Assembly (NCBI RefSeq): GCF_001423125.1
Contig: NZ_LMNW01000012.1
Span: 372,656-436,655 of the forward strand
DNA from: Duganella sp. Leaf126
GTDB taxonomy: Bacteria > Pseudomonadota > Gammaproteobacteria > Burkholderiales > Burkholderiaceae_D
Direction: 5' to 3'
Length of the DNA: 64,000 nt
A model generated the notes under the pieces. It made no database searches. It was not told the origin of the DNA and was given only the letters and a program-made list of their open reading frames with translations. Below, one piece after another: positions 18,107-26,331 of the stretch. Both the position numbers and the translations under genes were made by a program. Numbering within the stretch: position 1 is the first letter of the stretch; the number at the start of each line of letters is the position of its first letter.

Positions 18107-18853
18107 TCAGGCCGAAGCAAACTCTGCCACCCAAGCCGCCACGGCAGCCTCCGGGTAGCCGCGATGGAAACGCTTGCGCCAAGGATAAGCACTGTTGCCC
18201 GATCCGTCCTTGAGCTTGATATCGCTGGTATTGCAGATGAACTTGGCCGGGCTGCCGGCAACCACCGTATCAGGCTCGACCGTCCTGTTGACCGAGCTGT
18301 GGGCGCCGACCAGCGCTCCTGACTTGACCGTGACACCGGGCAAAACGATCGACATGGTGGCAATGGCGGCAAAATCCTCGATGGTGACACCCATCATGAC
18401 TTCGCTTGGTGGATGCGGGTCGTTGGTCAATACTACGTAAGGGAAAATCCACACGTAGTTGCCGATGGTCGAATGCTGGCCGATGTGGACGTTGCTGTGG
18501 AACTTGACGTAGTCGCCGATGGTGCAGTGGCCCTGGATGTCACCCAGCGTGCCGATCTGGAAACCATCGCCAGCCCTGGTTTTCTCGCGCACCGTGACCC
18601 GGTGCCCGGTACTCAGCTTTTCGCCGAATTCGGACCCCTCGTAGAAAACGCTGTGGGAACGGATCAGCGATGATTTCCCGATCACCAGCGGCGCGCCACC
18701 GGACAGCGCTGATGGCACGCCGAGCTCGCAATGCGAGCCGATCTGGGTGTCGTCACCGATGATGACGTTGGCGTGGATGATGGTGTAAGGGCCGACGGAG
18801 ACGCCTTTGCCGAGCTTTGCGCCGCTGTCGATGATCGCTGTCGAATGTATCAT
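18107..18853 (-). CDS. Left-handed beta-helix (LpxA/WbbJ-like) acyltransferase
   Basis: A 248-residue protein made largely of hexapeptide repeats ([LIV]-G-x4), the left-handed parallel beta-helix of acyl- and acetyltransferases. It opens MIHSTAIIDSGAKLGKGVSV, as LpxA-type enzymes do, and has IGDYVKFHSNVHIGQHSTIG in the middle and LPGVTVKSGALVGAHSSV near the end of the helix. It lacks the full helical C-terminal domain of true LpxA and carries the segment TNDPHPPSE instead, so a sugar-nucleotide acyltransferase of polysaccharide synthesis is more likely than lipid A acylation. The donor and acceptor are unknown. The ATG at 18853 has AAAGG about 12 nt upstream. Divergent from the hybrid kinase gene. 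Confidence 0.85.
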   Translation of the reverse strand: MIHSTAIIDSGAKLGKGVSVGPYTIIHANVIIGDDTQIGSHCELGVPSALSGGAPLVIGKSSLIRSHSVFYEGSEFGEKLSTGHRVTVREKTRAGDGFQIGTLGDIQGHCTIGDYVKFHSNVHIGQHSTIGNYVWIFPYVVLTNDPHPPSEVMMGVTIEDFAAIATMSIVLPGVTVKSGALVGAHSSVNRTVEPDTVVAGSPAKFICNTSDIKLKDGSGNSAYPWRKRFHRGYPEAAVAAWVAEFASA

Positions 18854-19085
18854 TGCTGGTGAACCTTTCTGGTAATGGCCTGCTGAAGCTCGTCTGCCCG
18901 GATGGAAAAACGCTCGCTCATGCGCGTGGTCGTCGATCTTACAGCGAGTCGCGCTCCCTGACAATGAACAGCCGCTTGCCCGGGCAGCCTGTATGCCGGG
19001 CGGAGCGAGGCCACGTCCCCAGGGGTGCGTGCCCCGGCGTCGCCATCGGGTAGACTGTCGGTCCCATGACGTCCAGGCTGTCCCC

Positions 19086-22028
19086 GTGAGTACCATCAAT
19101 CCTGCAGTTTCCGCGTTTGCGCCAGATGCCGACTTTCTGGCGTTGTTCGACGCCGTGCCGTCGCCGTGTCTGGCCGTCACCCCGGCGCTGGTGATCGTGG
19201 CGGTCAACGACGCCCATTTGCGCGCCACCGGCGCGCGCCGCGAGCAGCTGCTGGGACGCCGGCTGTTCGATGCCTTTCCCGACAATCCGGCACTCGACCG
19301 TCCCGATGGTGCGGCCAATATCGGCGCCGCGATCGCGCGCGTGCTGGACACCAGAATGCCCGATACGCTGCCGGTCCAGCGCTACGATGTGCCGGCCGAA
19401 GATGGCATCGGCTTCGTCGAGCGTTACTGGAAGCCGGTGCACGTGCCGGTGCTGGGCGCCGACGGCGCGGTGCGCTACGTGATCCAGCATGCCGAGGACG
19501 TCACCCAGCGCGTGCGCGACGCCAACCAGGCCGCCAGCATGCGTTCGGAGCTGGTGGCACAGGCGCAGACCATCCGCGACCAGCATTCGATGGCCGAGCT
19601 GTTCCGACAGGCGCCCGTCTTCATGGCCATGCTGGAAGGCCCGTGCCACCGCTACACCTACGTCAACGCAGGCTACCGGCAACTGCTCGACGGCCGTCCG
19701 GTGCCGGGCCTGACCGTGGCACAGGCGCTGCCCGAAGCGCAGCAGCAGGGCTTCATCGCACTGCTCGACCAGGTGTACCGCACCGGCACGGCGCACACGG
19801 CCAACGGCGTGCGCTGCCTGGTGACGGCGCCCGCGGGCAGCGCCACCACCGAGCGGCATGTCGATTTCATCTACCAGCCGGTGCGCGGCGCCGACGACGC
19901 CGTCACCGGCATCCTGGTACACGGCACCGACGTCACCGACCGCGTGCTGCGCGAACTGCGCCGCCACGCGCTGGTGCGCCTGGGCGACGCCGCGCGCCGC
20001 GTGCGCCACCCCGAGGACATCCTGATGCAGGCCTGCGTGATCCTCGGCGAAACGCTGGGCGTGAGCCGGGTCGGCTACGGCAGCGTGGACGCCCTGGCGC
20101 AGACCTTCACGGTGGCGCGCGAGTGGTCGGCGCCCGGCGCCCGGCTGCCGCCCGCCACGCTGCGCTTCGGCGATTACGGCACCTTTTTCGAGGAGCTGCG
20201 GCAGGGCCGGCTGGTGGCCATCGACGATGTCGATTTCGATCCGCGCACGCGCGATGTCGCCGCCGCGCTCAAAGCGCGCAACGCCGGCGCCCTGGTCGAC
20301 GTGCCCGTGATCGAGCAGGGCGAGCTGGTGGCGCTGATCTTCGTGCACAGCGCGCAGCCGCGCAGCTGGAGCGACGAGGACGTGGCGCTGATCCGCGAGA
20401 TGGCCGAACGCGCCCGCGCTACCAGCGAGCGGCTGCGCAGCGACATCGCGCTGCGCGCGAGCGAGGCCAGCTTGCGCACCATCGCCAACGCCATGCCGCA
20501 AATGGTGTGGTCCACGCTGCCCGACGGCCTGCACGACTACTTCAACCAGCGCTGGTACGACTTCACCGGCATGCCGGTCGGGGCGACCGACGGTGACGCC
20601 TGGAACGGCCTGCTGCACGCAGACGACCAGCCGCGCGCCTGGTCCGTGTGGCAGCACTGCCTGGCAAGCGGCGACACCTACGAAATCCAGTACCGGCTGC
20701 GCCACGTCTCCGGCCGCTACCACTGGGTGCTGGCGCGCGCGCTGCCGATCCGCGACGACGCCGGCCACATCATCCGCTGGATGGGGACCTGCACCGACAT
20801 CCACGAACAGAAGCTGGCCGAAGCCGAATGGCGCCAGGCCAGCCAGCGCAAGGACGATTTCCTGGCGATGCTGGCGCACGAGCTGCGCAACCCGCTGGCG
20901 CCGATCAGCACCGCCGCCCAGCTGCTCAAGCTGCGCGGCAGCCGCGAGCCAGGGATCGAGCACGCCAGCGACATCATCATCCGCCAGGTCAGGCACATGA
21001 CCGACCTGGTGGACGATCTGCTCGATGTGTCGCGCGTCACGCGCGGCCTGGTGCAGCTGGAACAGCACGAACTGGAGCTGATGGCCATCGTCCACGGCGC
21101 GGTCGAACAGGCGCGCCCCCTGCTCGAAGCGCGCCGCCATGCGCTGGTGCTGCGCCTGCCGCCGGACCAGCTATTCGTGCGCGGCGACAGGACGCGGCTG
21201 GTGCAGGCGCTGGCCAACCTGCTCAACAACGCCGCCAAGTACACGCCGCAGGGCGGCGAAGTGGTGCTCGCGCTGGACGTGCGGCGCGACCACGCCGACC
21301 GTCATGGCGCTGCAAACGCCGAGGCGGTCCTCTCGGTGACCGACAACGGCATCGGCATGCCGCCCGAACTGCTGCCGCGCGTGTTCGACCTGTTTGCCCA
21401 GGCCGAGCGCACGCCGGACCGCGCGCAGGGCGGCCTCGGTCTCGGCCTGGCGCTGGTGAAAAGCATCGCCGTGCTGCACGGTGGCAGCGCGGTTGCCGCC
21501 AGCGACGGTGCCGGCAAGGGCAGCACGTTCACCATCGTGCTGCCGCTGCTGTCGCCGGCAGTGCTGGCCGTCGCGGCGCCTGCGGCGCTGCCGCTGGCGC
21601 ACCTGGCGCCGTCAGCGGCGAGCGCCCGCCAGCGGCGCCTGGTAGTGGTGGACGACAACCAGGACGCCGGCCGCACGCTCGGCGCGCTGCTCGAGGCGCT
21701 GGGGCACCAGGTGGCGATTTTCAACGACGCGGAAAGCGCGCTGCGCGCCAGCGCGGCGTGGGAAGCCGATGGGGCAGCGGCGGCGGACGCCTTCATCCTC
21801 GATATCGGCCTGCCCGACATGGACGGCTACGAGCTGGCGCGGCGCCTGCGCGCCCGGCCGGCTACTGCGGACAAGCTGCTGATCGCACTGACCGGCTACG
21901 GCCAGGCCCACGACCGGGTGCTGTCGAGGGCGGCCGGCTTCGACCACCACTTCGTCAAGCCGGTCGACCACGCGGCGCTGGGCCGGCTGCTGGCCGACCC
22001 CACTGTTGTTTCCGGCAACGACCGATAG
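19086..22028 (+). CDS. Hybrid sensor histidine kinase (PAS-PAS-GAF-PAS-HisKA-HATPase-REC)
   Basis: A soluble multidomain sensor of about 980 residues with no membrane segment. Order by eye: PAS (about 10-130), PAS (about 165-285), GAF (about 305-450), PAS (about 465-590), HisKA with phosphorylated His598 (MLAHELRNPLAP), HATPase (about 680-830; SVTDNGIGMP and GGLGLGLALVKS), and a C-terminal receiver (about 855-975) with acceptor D906 (FILDIGLPDMDGY) and Lys958. The downstream target of the receiver is unknown. The GTG at 19086 begins the PAS-like sequence directly; in-frame upstream codons from 18993 encode arginine-rich, unlikely sequence. The GAF/PAS sensors suggest cytoplasmic small-ligand or redox sensing, which is inference. 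Confidence 0.93.
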   Translation: MSTINPAVSAFAPDADFLALFDAVPSPCLAVTPALVIVAVNDAHLRATGARREQLLGRRLFDAFPDNPALDRPDGAANIGAAIARVLDTRMPDTLPVQRYDVPAEDGIGFVERYWKPVHVPVLGADGAVRYVIQHAEDVTQRVRDANQAASMRSELVAQAQTIRDQHSMAELFRQAPVFMAMLEGPCHRYTYVNAGYRQLLDGRPVPGLTVAQALPEAQQQGFIALLDQVYRTGTAHTANGVRCLVTAPAGSATTERHVDFIYQPVRGADDAVTGILVHGTDVTDRVLRELRRHALVRLGDAARRVRHPEDILMQACVILGETLGVSRVGYGSVDALAQTFTVAREWSAPGARLPPATLRFGDYGTFFEELRQGRLVAIDDVDFDPRTRDVAAALKARNAGALVDVPVIEQGELVALIFVHSAQPRSWSDEDVALIREMAERARATSERLRSDIALRASEASLRTIANAMPQMVWSTLPDGLHDYFNQRWYDFTGMPVGATDGDAWNGLLHADDQPRAWSVWQHCLASGDTYEIQYRLRHVSGRYHWVLARALPIRDDAGHIIRWMGTCTDIHEQKLAEAEWRQASQRKDDFLAMLAHELRNPLAPISTAAQLLKLRGSREPGIEHASDIIIRQVRHMTDLVDDLLDVSRVTRGLVQLEQHELELMAIVHGAVEQARPLLEARRHALVLRLPPDQLFVRGDRTRLVQALANLLNNAAKYTPQGGEVVLALDVRRDHADRHGAANAEAVLSVTDNGIGMPPELLPRVFDLFAQAERTPDRAQGGLGLGLALVKSIAVLHGGSAVAASDGAGKGSTFTIVLPLLSPAVLAVAAPAALPLAHLAPSAASARQRRLVVVDDNQDAGRTLGALLEALGHQVAIFNDAESALRASAAWEADGAAAADAFILDIGLPDMDGYELARRLRARPATADKLLIALTGYGQAHDRVLSRAAGFDHHFVKPVDHAALGRLLADPTVVSGNDR

Positions 22029-22090
22029 ACACAAAACGGTTTTAACTTGAATTTTAGCAAGAAGCGGCCTATACTTTATGCGAACAAAAC

Positions 22091-22103
22091 TTCGCATTCC
22101 GAA
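22091..22103. promoter_or_regulatory. Upstream copy of putative IclR operator
   Basis: TTCGCATTCCGAA, an inverted repeat TTCG-N5-CGAA, found in exactly the same 13-nt form at 22194-22206. The copies are 103 bp apart, close to ten helical turns, a spacing that would suit DNA looping by a tetrameric IclR protein. Confidence 0.55.
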
Positions 22104-22188
22104 TAATTGTGGCATCATTGATAGCCGGGCCCGACGTTGTGACGTGTTTTTGATGCTCCTTGGAAGCAGCATGGCCAGGTCGCTGCTC

Positions 22189-22206
22189 TATAATTCGCAT
22201 TCCGAA
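22189..22206 (+). promoter_or_regulatory. Putative -10 box overlapped by second IclR operator copy
   Basis: TATAAT at 22189-22194 shares its last T with the second copy of TTCGCATTCCGAA (22194-22206). Binding there would block open complex formation, a typical arrangement for autorepression. No good -35 hexamer is visible at 16-18 bp. The IclR start codon is 16 bp further on. Confidence 0.55.
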
Positions 22207-22222
22207 CATAGAGGAGTGCAGC

Positions 22223-23044
22223 ATGACAGGACCTATACAGCAACCGCCGGCCGACCCGAAGAACACGGTGCAATCACTGGCCAAGGGTTTCAAGGTATTG
22301 CAGGCGTTTACGGCGCAGGAGCCGGAATTGACGATGGCCGAAGTGGCGCGCAAGGCGGGCCTCGATAACGCCACCGCATTCCGCTTTCTCAACACGCTGG
22401 TGGGCCTCGGCTACGTGACCAAGGTGGGGGAGAGCCGGCTGTTCCGGCTCTCGCTCAAGGTGCTGGACCTCGGATTCGACGCCATCGCGCGTTCCGACCT
22501 GCGCACGCTGGCCCGGCCCATCCTGCGCGGCCTGGTCGGCGAGGTGAGCGAGGCGGCGTCGATCGGGGTGCTCGACGGCAGCAGCGTGGTGTACGTGGAA
22601 CGGGTGCAGGCGGGACTGGCGCAACTGGGCGTCGATGTGCGCATCGGCAGCCGGGTGGCAGCGTATTCGAGCGCGGTAGGGCAGGCCATCCTGGCCTGGC
22701 TGCCGCAGGATGCGCAACTGAAGGTGCTGCGCGGCCAGCCGCTGGTCAGGCTGACGGCGACCACGCTGACCGATATCGACGCCCTGCTCGAACGCCTGGC
22801 GCAGGTGCGGGCCCTGGGCTATGCGATGTCGAACCAGGAAACCGTGTCCGGCGTGTACGTGATGGCAGCGCCCGTGCTCGATGTCGATGGCTTGCCGGTG
22901 GCCTCGCTCAGCGTGGCCGCCCCCGCCAGCCGCAGCAGCTTGCAGCAGTTCGAGCAGGACACGAGGGCGGCAGTGGTGGCGGCGGCAGGGCAGCTGGCGC
23001 GCGCGCTGCAGACCACCGGCGGCTATGTCGGCCAGGACCGCTAG
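22223..23044 (+). CDS. IclR-family transcriptional regulator
   Basis: Regulator of 273 residues with the usual two-domain build: a winged helix-turn-helix (about 15-75; ELTMAEVARKAGLDNATAFR) and an IclR effector-binding domain (about 80-265; ASIGVLDGSSVVYVERVQ, SSAVGQAILAWLP). The family usually binds small carboxylates or aromatic acids and controls adjacent catabolic genes. GAGGAG 7 nt before the ATG fixes the start. Two identical 13-nt palindromes upstream are probable operators. The symporter gene follows 9 bp downstream, and the porin and dehydrogenase genes come next, so these are its likely targets. Confidence 0.93.
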   Translation: MTGPIQQPPADPKNTVQSLAKGFKVLQAFTAQEPELTMAEVARKAGLDNATAFRFLNTLVGLGYVTKVGESRLFRLSLKVLDLGFDAIARSDLRTLARPILRGLVGEVSEAASIGVLDGSSVVYVERVQAGLAQLGVDVRIGSRVAAYSSAVGQAILAWLPQDAQLKVLRGQPLVRLTATTLTDIDALLERLAQVRALGYAMSNQETVSGVYVMAAPVLDVDGLPVASLSVAAPASRSSLQQFEQDTRAAVVAAAGQLARALQTTGGYVGQDR

Positions 23045-23053
23045 GTCCGCGCG

Positions 23054-24445
23054 ATGACTGTCCTGGGCCAGGCCGGACCTGCCGGGGCTGCCGTCATCGT
23101 GGCGATGGTGGTGGTGTACATCGCGCTCACGGCGGCGCTGACCGCGCGCCTGCGCAGCCGCACCGCCAGCGAGTTCATGGTCGGCGCGCGCACGCTGCCG
23201 GCCGTGGTGGTGGGGGTGTTGATGGTGTCCGAATTTGTCGGCGCCAAGTCCGCTGTCGGCACCGCGCAGGCGGCGTTCGAGTCGGGCATGGCGGCGTCGT
23301 GGGCGGTGCTGAGCGCGGCCATCGGCTTTCCGCTGTTCGGGCTGGTGTTCGCGCGCAAAGTGTACAACTCGGGCGAGTACACGATCTCCGGGGCGATCTT
23401 CCAGCGCTACGGGCGGGCGACCCAGATGACGGTGTCGCTGGTGATGATCTACGCACTGTTGCTGGTCAACGTGGGCAATTACATGAGCGGCGCGGCGGCC
23501 ATCGCCACGGTGCTGCAAGTGAGCCTGCCGCTGGCGGCGGTGGTGATCGCGGCGGTCAGCACCTTCTATTTCGCCTTTGGCGGGATGAAGAGCCTGGCCT
23601 ACGTCACGCTGCTGCACAGCGCCGTCAAGTACCTGGGCGTGCTGGTGGTGCTGGCGGTGGCGCTGAAACTGACGGGGGGCGTGGCGCCGATGGTGGCCAC
23701 GCTGCCGGCATGGTATTTCACGTGGGACGGCGCATTCGGCGCCTCGACCATCGTAGCGTTTTTTATCGGGAATATCGGGGCGATTTTCTCGACGCAGTAC
23801 ATCATCCAGGCGATTTCATCGACCCGGAGCGCCAACGCGGCACGCCGCGCGACGTTTATCGCGGGCTGGCTGGCGCTGCCGATCGGGATCGCACTGGGCC
23901 TGATCGGCGTGGCGGCGCGGTATCTGCACCCGGACATGCCCAGCCTGTACGCGCTGCCGGTGTTCATGCAGAGCATGAATGTGGTCCTGGCCGGGCTGGT
24001 GGCGGTGTCGCTGGTGGCGGCAGTGTTTGCCGGGGTGAGCGCCGTGTCGCTGGCGATCGCTTCGCTGGCGGTGCGCGATTTTTACGTGCCGCTGTGCCGT
24101 CCCACGCCGGAGCGCGAGTTGCGCGCCACGCGGGCGATGGCCTGGGCGATCGGGCTGGTGCCGCTGGTGTTCGTGCTGTTTGCGCCGGGCTTGTTGCAGC
24201 TGTCGTTTTTTACGCGTGCGCTGCGGCTGTCGATTTCGGTCGTGGCCGTGATCGGCCTGTATTTACCTTGGTCTGGCGGCAGGCGCGGCGCCATGTGGGG
24301 ACTGCTGGCGGCCAGTGTGGCCACCACCGTCTGGTACCTGCTGGGGGATCCCTGGGGTATCGACAATATGTATATCGCGCTGGTGACACCAGCGATCGTG
24401 ATTCTGGCCGGGCGGGTGCTCGGTCGTGGGGGCAGCGTCGAATAA
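23054..24445 (+). CDS. Sodium:solute symporter family transporter
   Basis: Inner-membrane transporter of 463 residues with about 13 hydrophobic segments, matching the SSS family. These carriers import sugars, carboxylates, amino acids or vitamins with sodium. Family landmarks are TASEFMVGARTLP in the first loop, FVGAKSAVGTAQAAFESG, and the YAFGGMKSLAYVTLLHS-like segment (FYFAFGGMKSLAYVTLLHS). It is co-transcribed with the IclR gene (9-bp gap) and ends at a strong terminator. The substrate is probably a product or substrate of the periplasmic dehydrogenases downstream, as inferred from context only. Confidence 0.9.
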   Translation: MTVLGQAGPAGAAVIVAMVVVYIALTAALTARLRSRTASEFMVGARTLPAVVVGVLMVSEFVGAKSAVGTAQAAFESGMAASWAVLSAAIGFPLFGLVFARKVYNSGEYTISGAIFQRYGRATQMTVSLVMIYALLLVNVGNYMSGAAAIATVLQVSLPLAAVVIAAVSTFYFAFGGMKSLAYVTLLHSAVKYLGVLVVLAVALKLTGGVAPMVATLPAWYFTWDGAFGASTIVAFFIGNIGAIFSTQYIIQAISSTRSANAARRATFIAGWLALPIGIALGLIGVAARYLHPDMPSLYALPVFMQSMNVVLAGLVAVSLVAAVFAGVSAVSLAIASLAVRDFYVPLCRPTPERELRATRAMAWAIGLVPLVFVLFAPGLLQLSFFTRALRLSISVVAVIGLYLPWSGGRRGAMWGLLAASVATTVWYLLGDPWGIDNMYIALVTPAIVILAGRVLGRGGSVE

Positions 24446-24465
24446 CAGGCGCTGCCTGTTTTTTG
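24444..24465 (+). terminator. Rho-independent terminator after symporter gene
   Basis: Stem AACAGGC / GCCTGTT with a 3-nt loop (GCT) followed by four more T. It begins within the TAA stop of the symporter gene, so the iclR-symporter unit ends here and the porin has its own start signals. Confidence 0.85.
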
Positions 24466-24545
24466 TCGCTCTGCGACCATTTTGGAGATGATGCAAGCGC
24501 TGTTCCGCCTGGAAGCCGGGCCGGACACCGCGCTTGCCAGTGCAT

Positions 24546-25724
24546 ATGAACCAACCTCAATTCCTGATCCTGGGCGGCTTGCTGCTGTCCGGCGCCTGCG
24601 GCACCGTTGCCGCCCAAACCAGCGGCTCGAATGTCAGCATGTACGGCATCGTCGACGTGGCCGTCACGCGCATCGACCACCTGCCGGGCGGCGCCAAGAC
24701 CTTTATGCGATCCGGGCCCAAGGACGGGAACCGGCTCGGTTTCCAGGGTTCGGAAGACCTGGGCGGCGGCACCCAGGCCATCTTCAAGCTCGAAGCAGGT
24801 TTCAACACCGACGACGGCACCGCCGGCCAGGCGGGCAGCCTGTTCAACCGCGCCGCCTTTGTCGGCCTGACCAACAAGCAGGTCGGCACGCTGACCGTGG
24901 GCCGCCAGTATTCGTCGTACTTCGACGCCCTGAATGCGTTCGGGCCGGTGCCGGTCGTGACCGGCGCTGCCGGCGACCACCCGGGCGATATCGACGGCTT
25001 CGACATCACCATCCGCCACAACAATGCGATCAAGTACACCTCGCCCAAGATGCACGGCGTGACGGCAGGCGCCATGGTCGCGGCCGGCGAGCAGGCCGGC
25101 CACACGGGCAGCGGCGGGTCGGCGGCCGCTTCGGTCAAGTTCGACGGCAGCCACTGGCACCACGCGCTCGGCTACCAGCTGCTGAAAAACGGTCCGAGCC
25201 AGCTGAACTGGGATACCAATGCGTCGAGCAGCTTTTCCAAGTCGCCGCTCAACGCCGGCTACCTGTCCGCGCGCGACGTGCAGTACCTGGCCGCCGCTTC
25301 GCGCTACGAGACCGGCGCCGTGACCTTCGGCGGCTCGGTCAGCAATGTGCAATACACGCCCAACGCCAGTTCCGTGTTCCGTGACAAGGCGATCTTCAAC
25401 ACCGGCGCGCTGCTGGCGTCGTGGCAGACGGCCAGCCCGTGGCTGCTCGGCGCCGGCCTCACCTACACCCGCGCCACCAGCGCCAACGGCATCAGCGACG
25501 GCGCGCGCTACCGCCAGTTCTCGCTGCAGCAGGCGTACGGGTTCAGCAAGCGCACCTCGGTGTACCTGCTCGAAGCGGTGCAGCGCGCCAGCGGCAAGAC
25601 CCTGGGCGCGAACGGCCGCACGATCATCGCGGCGGACGCCGTGATCGGCACTTCGCAGGCCGGCCTGGTCGGCGACGGTCCGCGCCAGACCATGCTGGCC
25701 CTGGGCCTGCGCCACTCGTTCTGA
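24546..25724 (+). CDS. Outer-membrane porin (Gram-negative porin family)
   Basis: Predicted trimeric beta-barrel porin of 392 residues. A signal peptide of about 23 residues (LILGGLLLSGACGTVAA) leads into the family start SGSNVSMYGIVDVAVTR. Also typical of betaproteobacterial porins are NRLGFQGSEDLGGGTQAIFKLEAGF, the FNRAAFVGLTNKQVGTLTVGRQY region and the terminal MLALGLRHSF, ending in the C-terminal Phe needed for outer-membrane assembly. The ATG at 24546 lacks a clear Shine-Dalgarno. It sits between the symporter and two periplasmic dehydrogenases and probably admits their substrate. Confidence 0.92.
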   Translation: MNQPQFLILGGLLLSGACGTVAAQTSGSNVSMYGIVDVAVTRIDHLPGGAKTFMRSGPKDGNRLGFQGSEDLGGGTQAIFKLEAGFNTDDGTAGQAGSLFNRAAFVGLTNKQVGTLTVGRQYSSYFDALNAFGPVPVVTGAAGDHPGDIDGFDITIRHNNAIKYTSPKMHGVTAGAMVAAGEQAGHTGSGGSAAASVKFDGSHWHHALGYQLLKNGPSQLNWDTNASSSFSKSPLNAGYLSARDVQYLAAASRYETGAVTFGGSVSNVQYTPNASSVFRDKAIFNTGALLASWQTASPWLLGAGLTYTRATSANGISDGARYRQFSLQQAYGFSKRTSVYLLEAVQRASGKTLGANGRTIIAADAVIGTSQAGLVGDGPRQTMLALGLRHSF

Positions 25725-25790
25725 CGCGCTGGCGGGGCAGGGCCGCTGGTCCGGCCCCGCTTCGCGTCCGGCCTTTTTACAGGATTCGAT

Positions 25791-26315
25791 ATGTCTCTCT
25801 CAAGACGCAAATTTTTGCTGGGCGCCACCGTCATCGTCGGCGCCTGGGTGACCTGGGGTACGGTGCCGGCGTGGGGCGTGGCGACGCCGCCGGCCCCGGC
25901 CCCGGCCCGTGCCCATACCGCGCAGTTCATGAAGGTGTCCCGCCTGCTGATCAACCACCAGCTCGACGACGCGGTCGGCGCGCGTATCGCAGCCGCGGCA
26001 GCCGCCAAGTACCCGGACATGCCGCGCATGCTGACGGCCATTGCCGAGCTGGCGCAGGCCAGGCAGGCAAAACAGGTGGAAGACTTCTTCGCCGACATCG
26101 CCGAAGGTCCGCTGCAGGAATTCGCGCACTGGGTGATCTTTGCCTGGTACACCGGCTGCTCGTCGCCAAAAAAGGATGCGCAGCTGTTCACCTACGAACA
26201 GGCGCTCACCTACAAGACCACGGCCGACGCCGTGGCCATGCCGTCTTACGGCTTTTCCGGCCCCAATCTGTGGAGCCGTCCGATAGTCCCGCTGTCCAGC
26301 ATGCCGGTCTTCTGA
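25791..26315 (+). CDS. Sugar/alcohol dehydrogenase small (Tat hitch-hiker) subunit, first copy
   Basis: A 174-residue small subunit of a membrane-bound FAD dehydrogenase (sorbitol, gluconate or glucose dehydrogenase type; FAD-SLDH small-subunit family). It begins with a Tat signal (SRRKFLLGATVIVG). In the known complexes this subunit carries the FAD subunit, which has no signal of its own, through the Tat system. The C-terminal part (HWVIFAWYTGC, SYGFSGPNLWSRP) matches the family. Shine-Dalgarno AGGAT precedes the ATG. The GMC subunit gene follows 16 bp later. Confidence 0.85.
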   Translation: MSLSRRKFLLGATVIVGAWVTWGTVPAWGVATPPAPAPARAHTAQFMKVSRLLINHQLDDAVGARIAAAAAAKYPDMPRMLTAIAELAQARQAKQVEDFFADIAEGPLQEFAHWVIFAWYTGCSSPKKDAQLFTYEQALTYKTTADAVAMPSYGFSGPNLWSRPIVPLSSMPVF

Positions 26316-26331
26316 TCGAAGGAACACATAA

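Noticed and set aside
18939..21140. A 733-codon minus-strand open frame opposite the hybrid kinase gene
   Set aside because: Composition is His/Gln/Arg/Ala-rich with no recognisable domain, typical of the antisense of high-GC coding DNA. The plus strand encodes a complete multidomain kinase.
25732..25760. Terminator after the porin gene
   Set aside because: A GC-rich stem (GCGGGGC/GCCCCGC) is present, but there is no T tract at its base; the nearest T run is 14 bp away.
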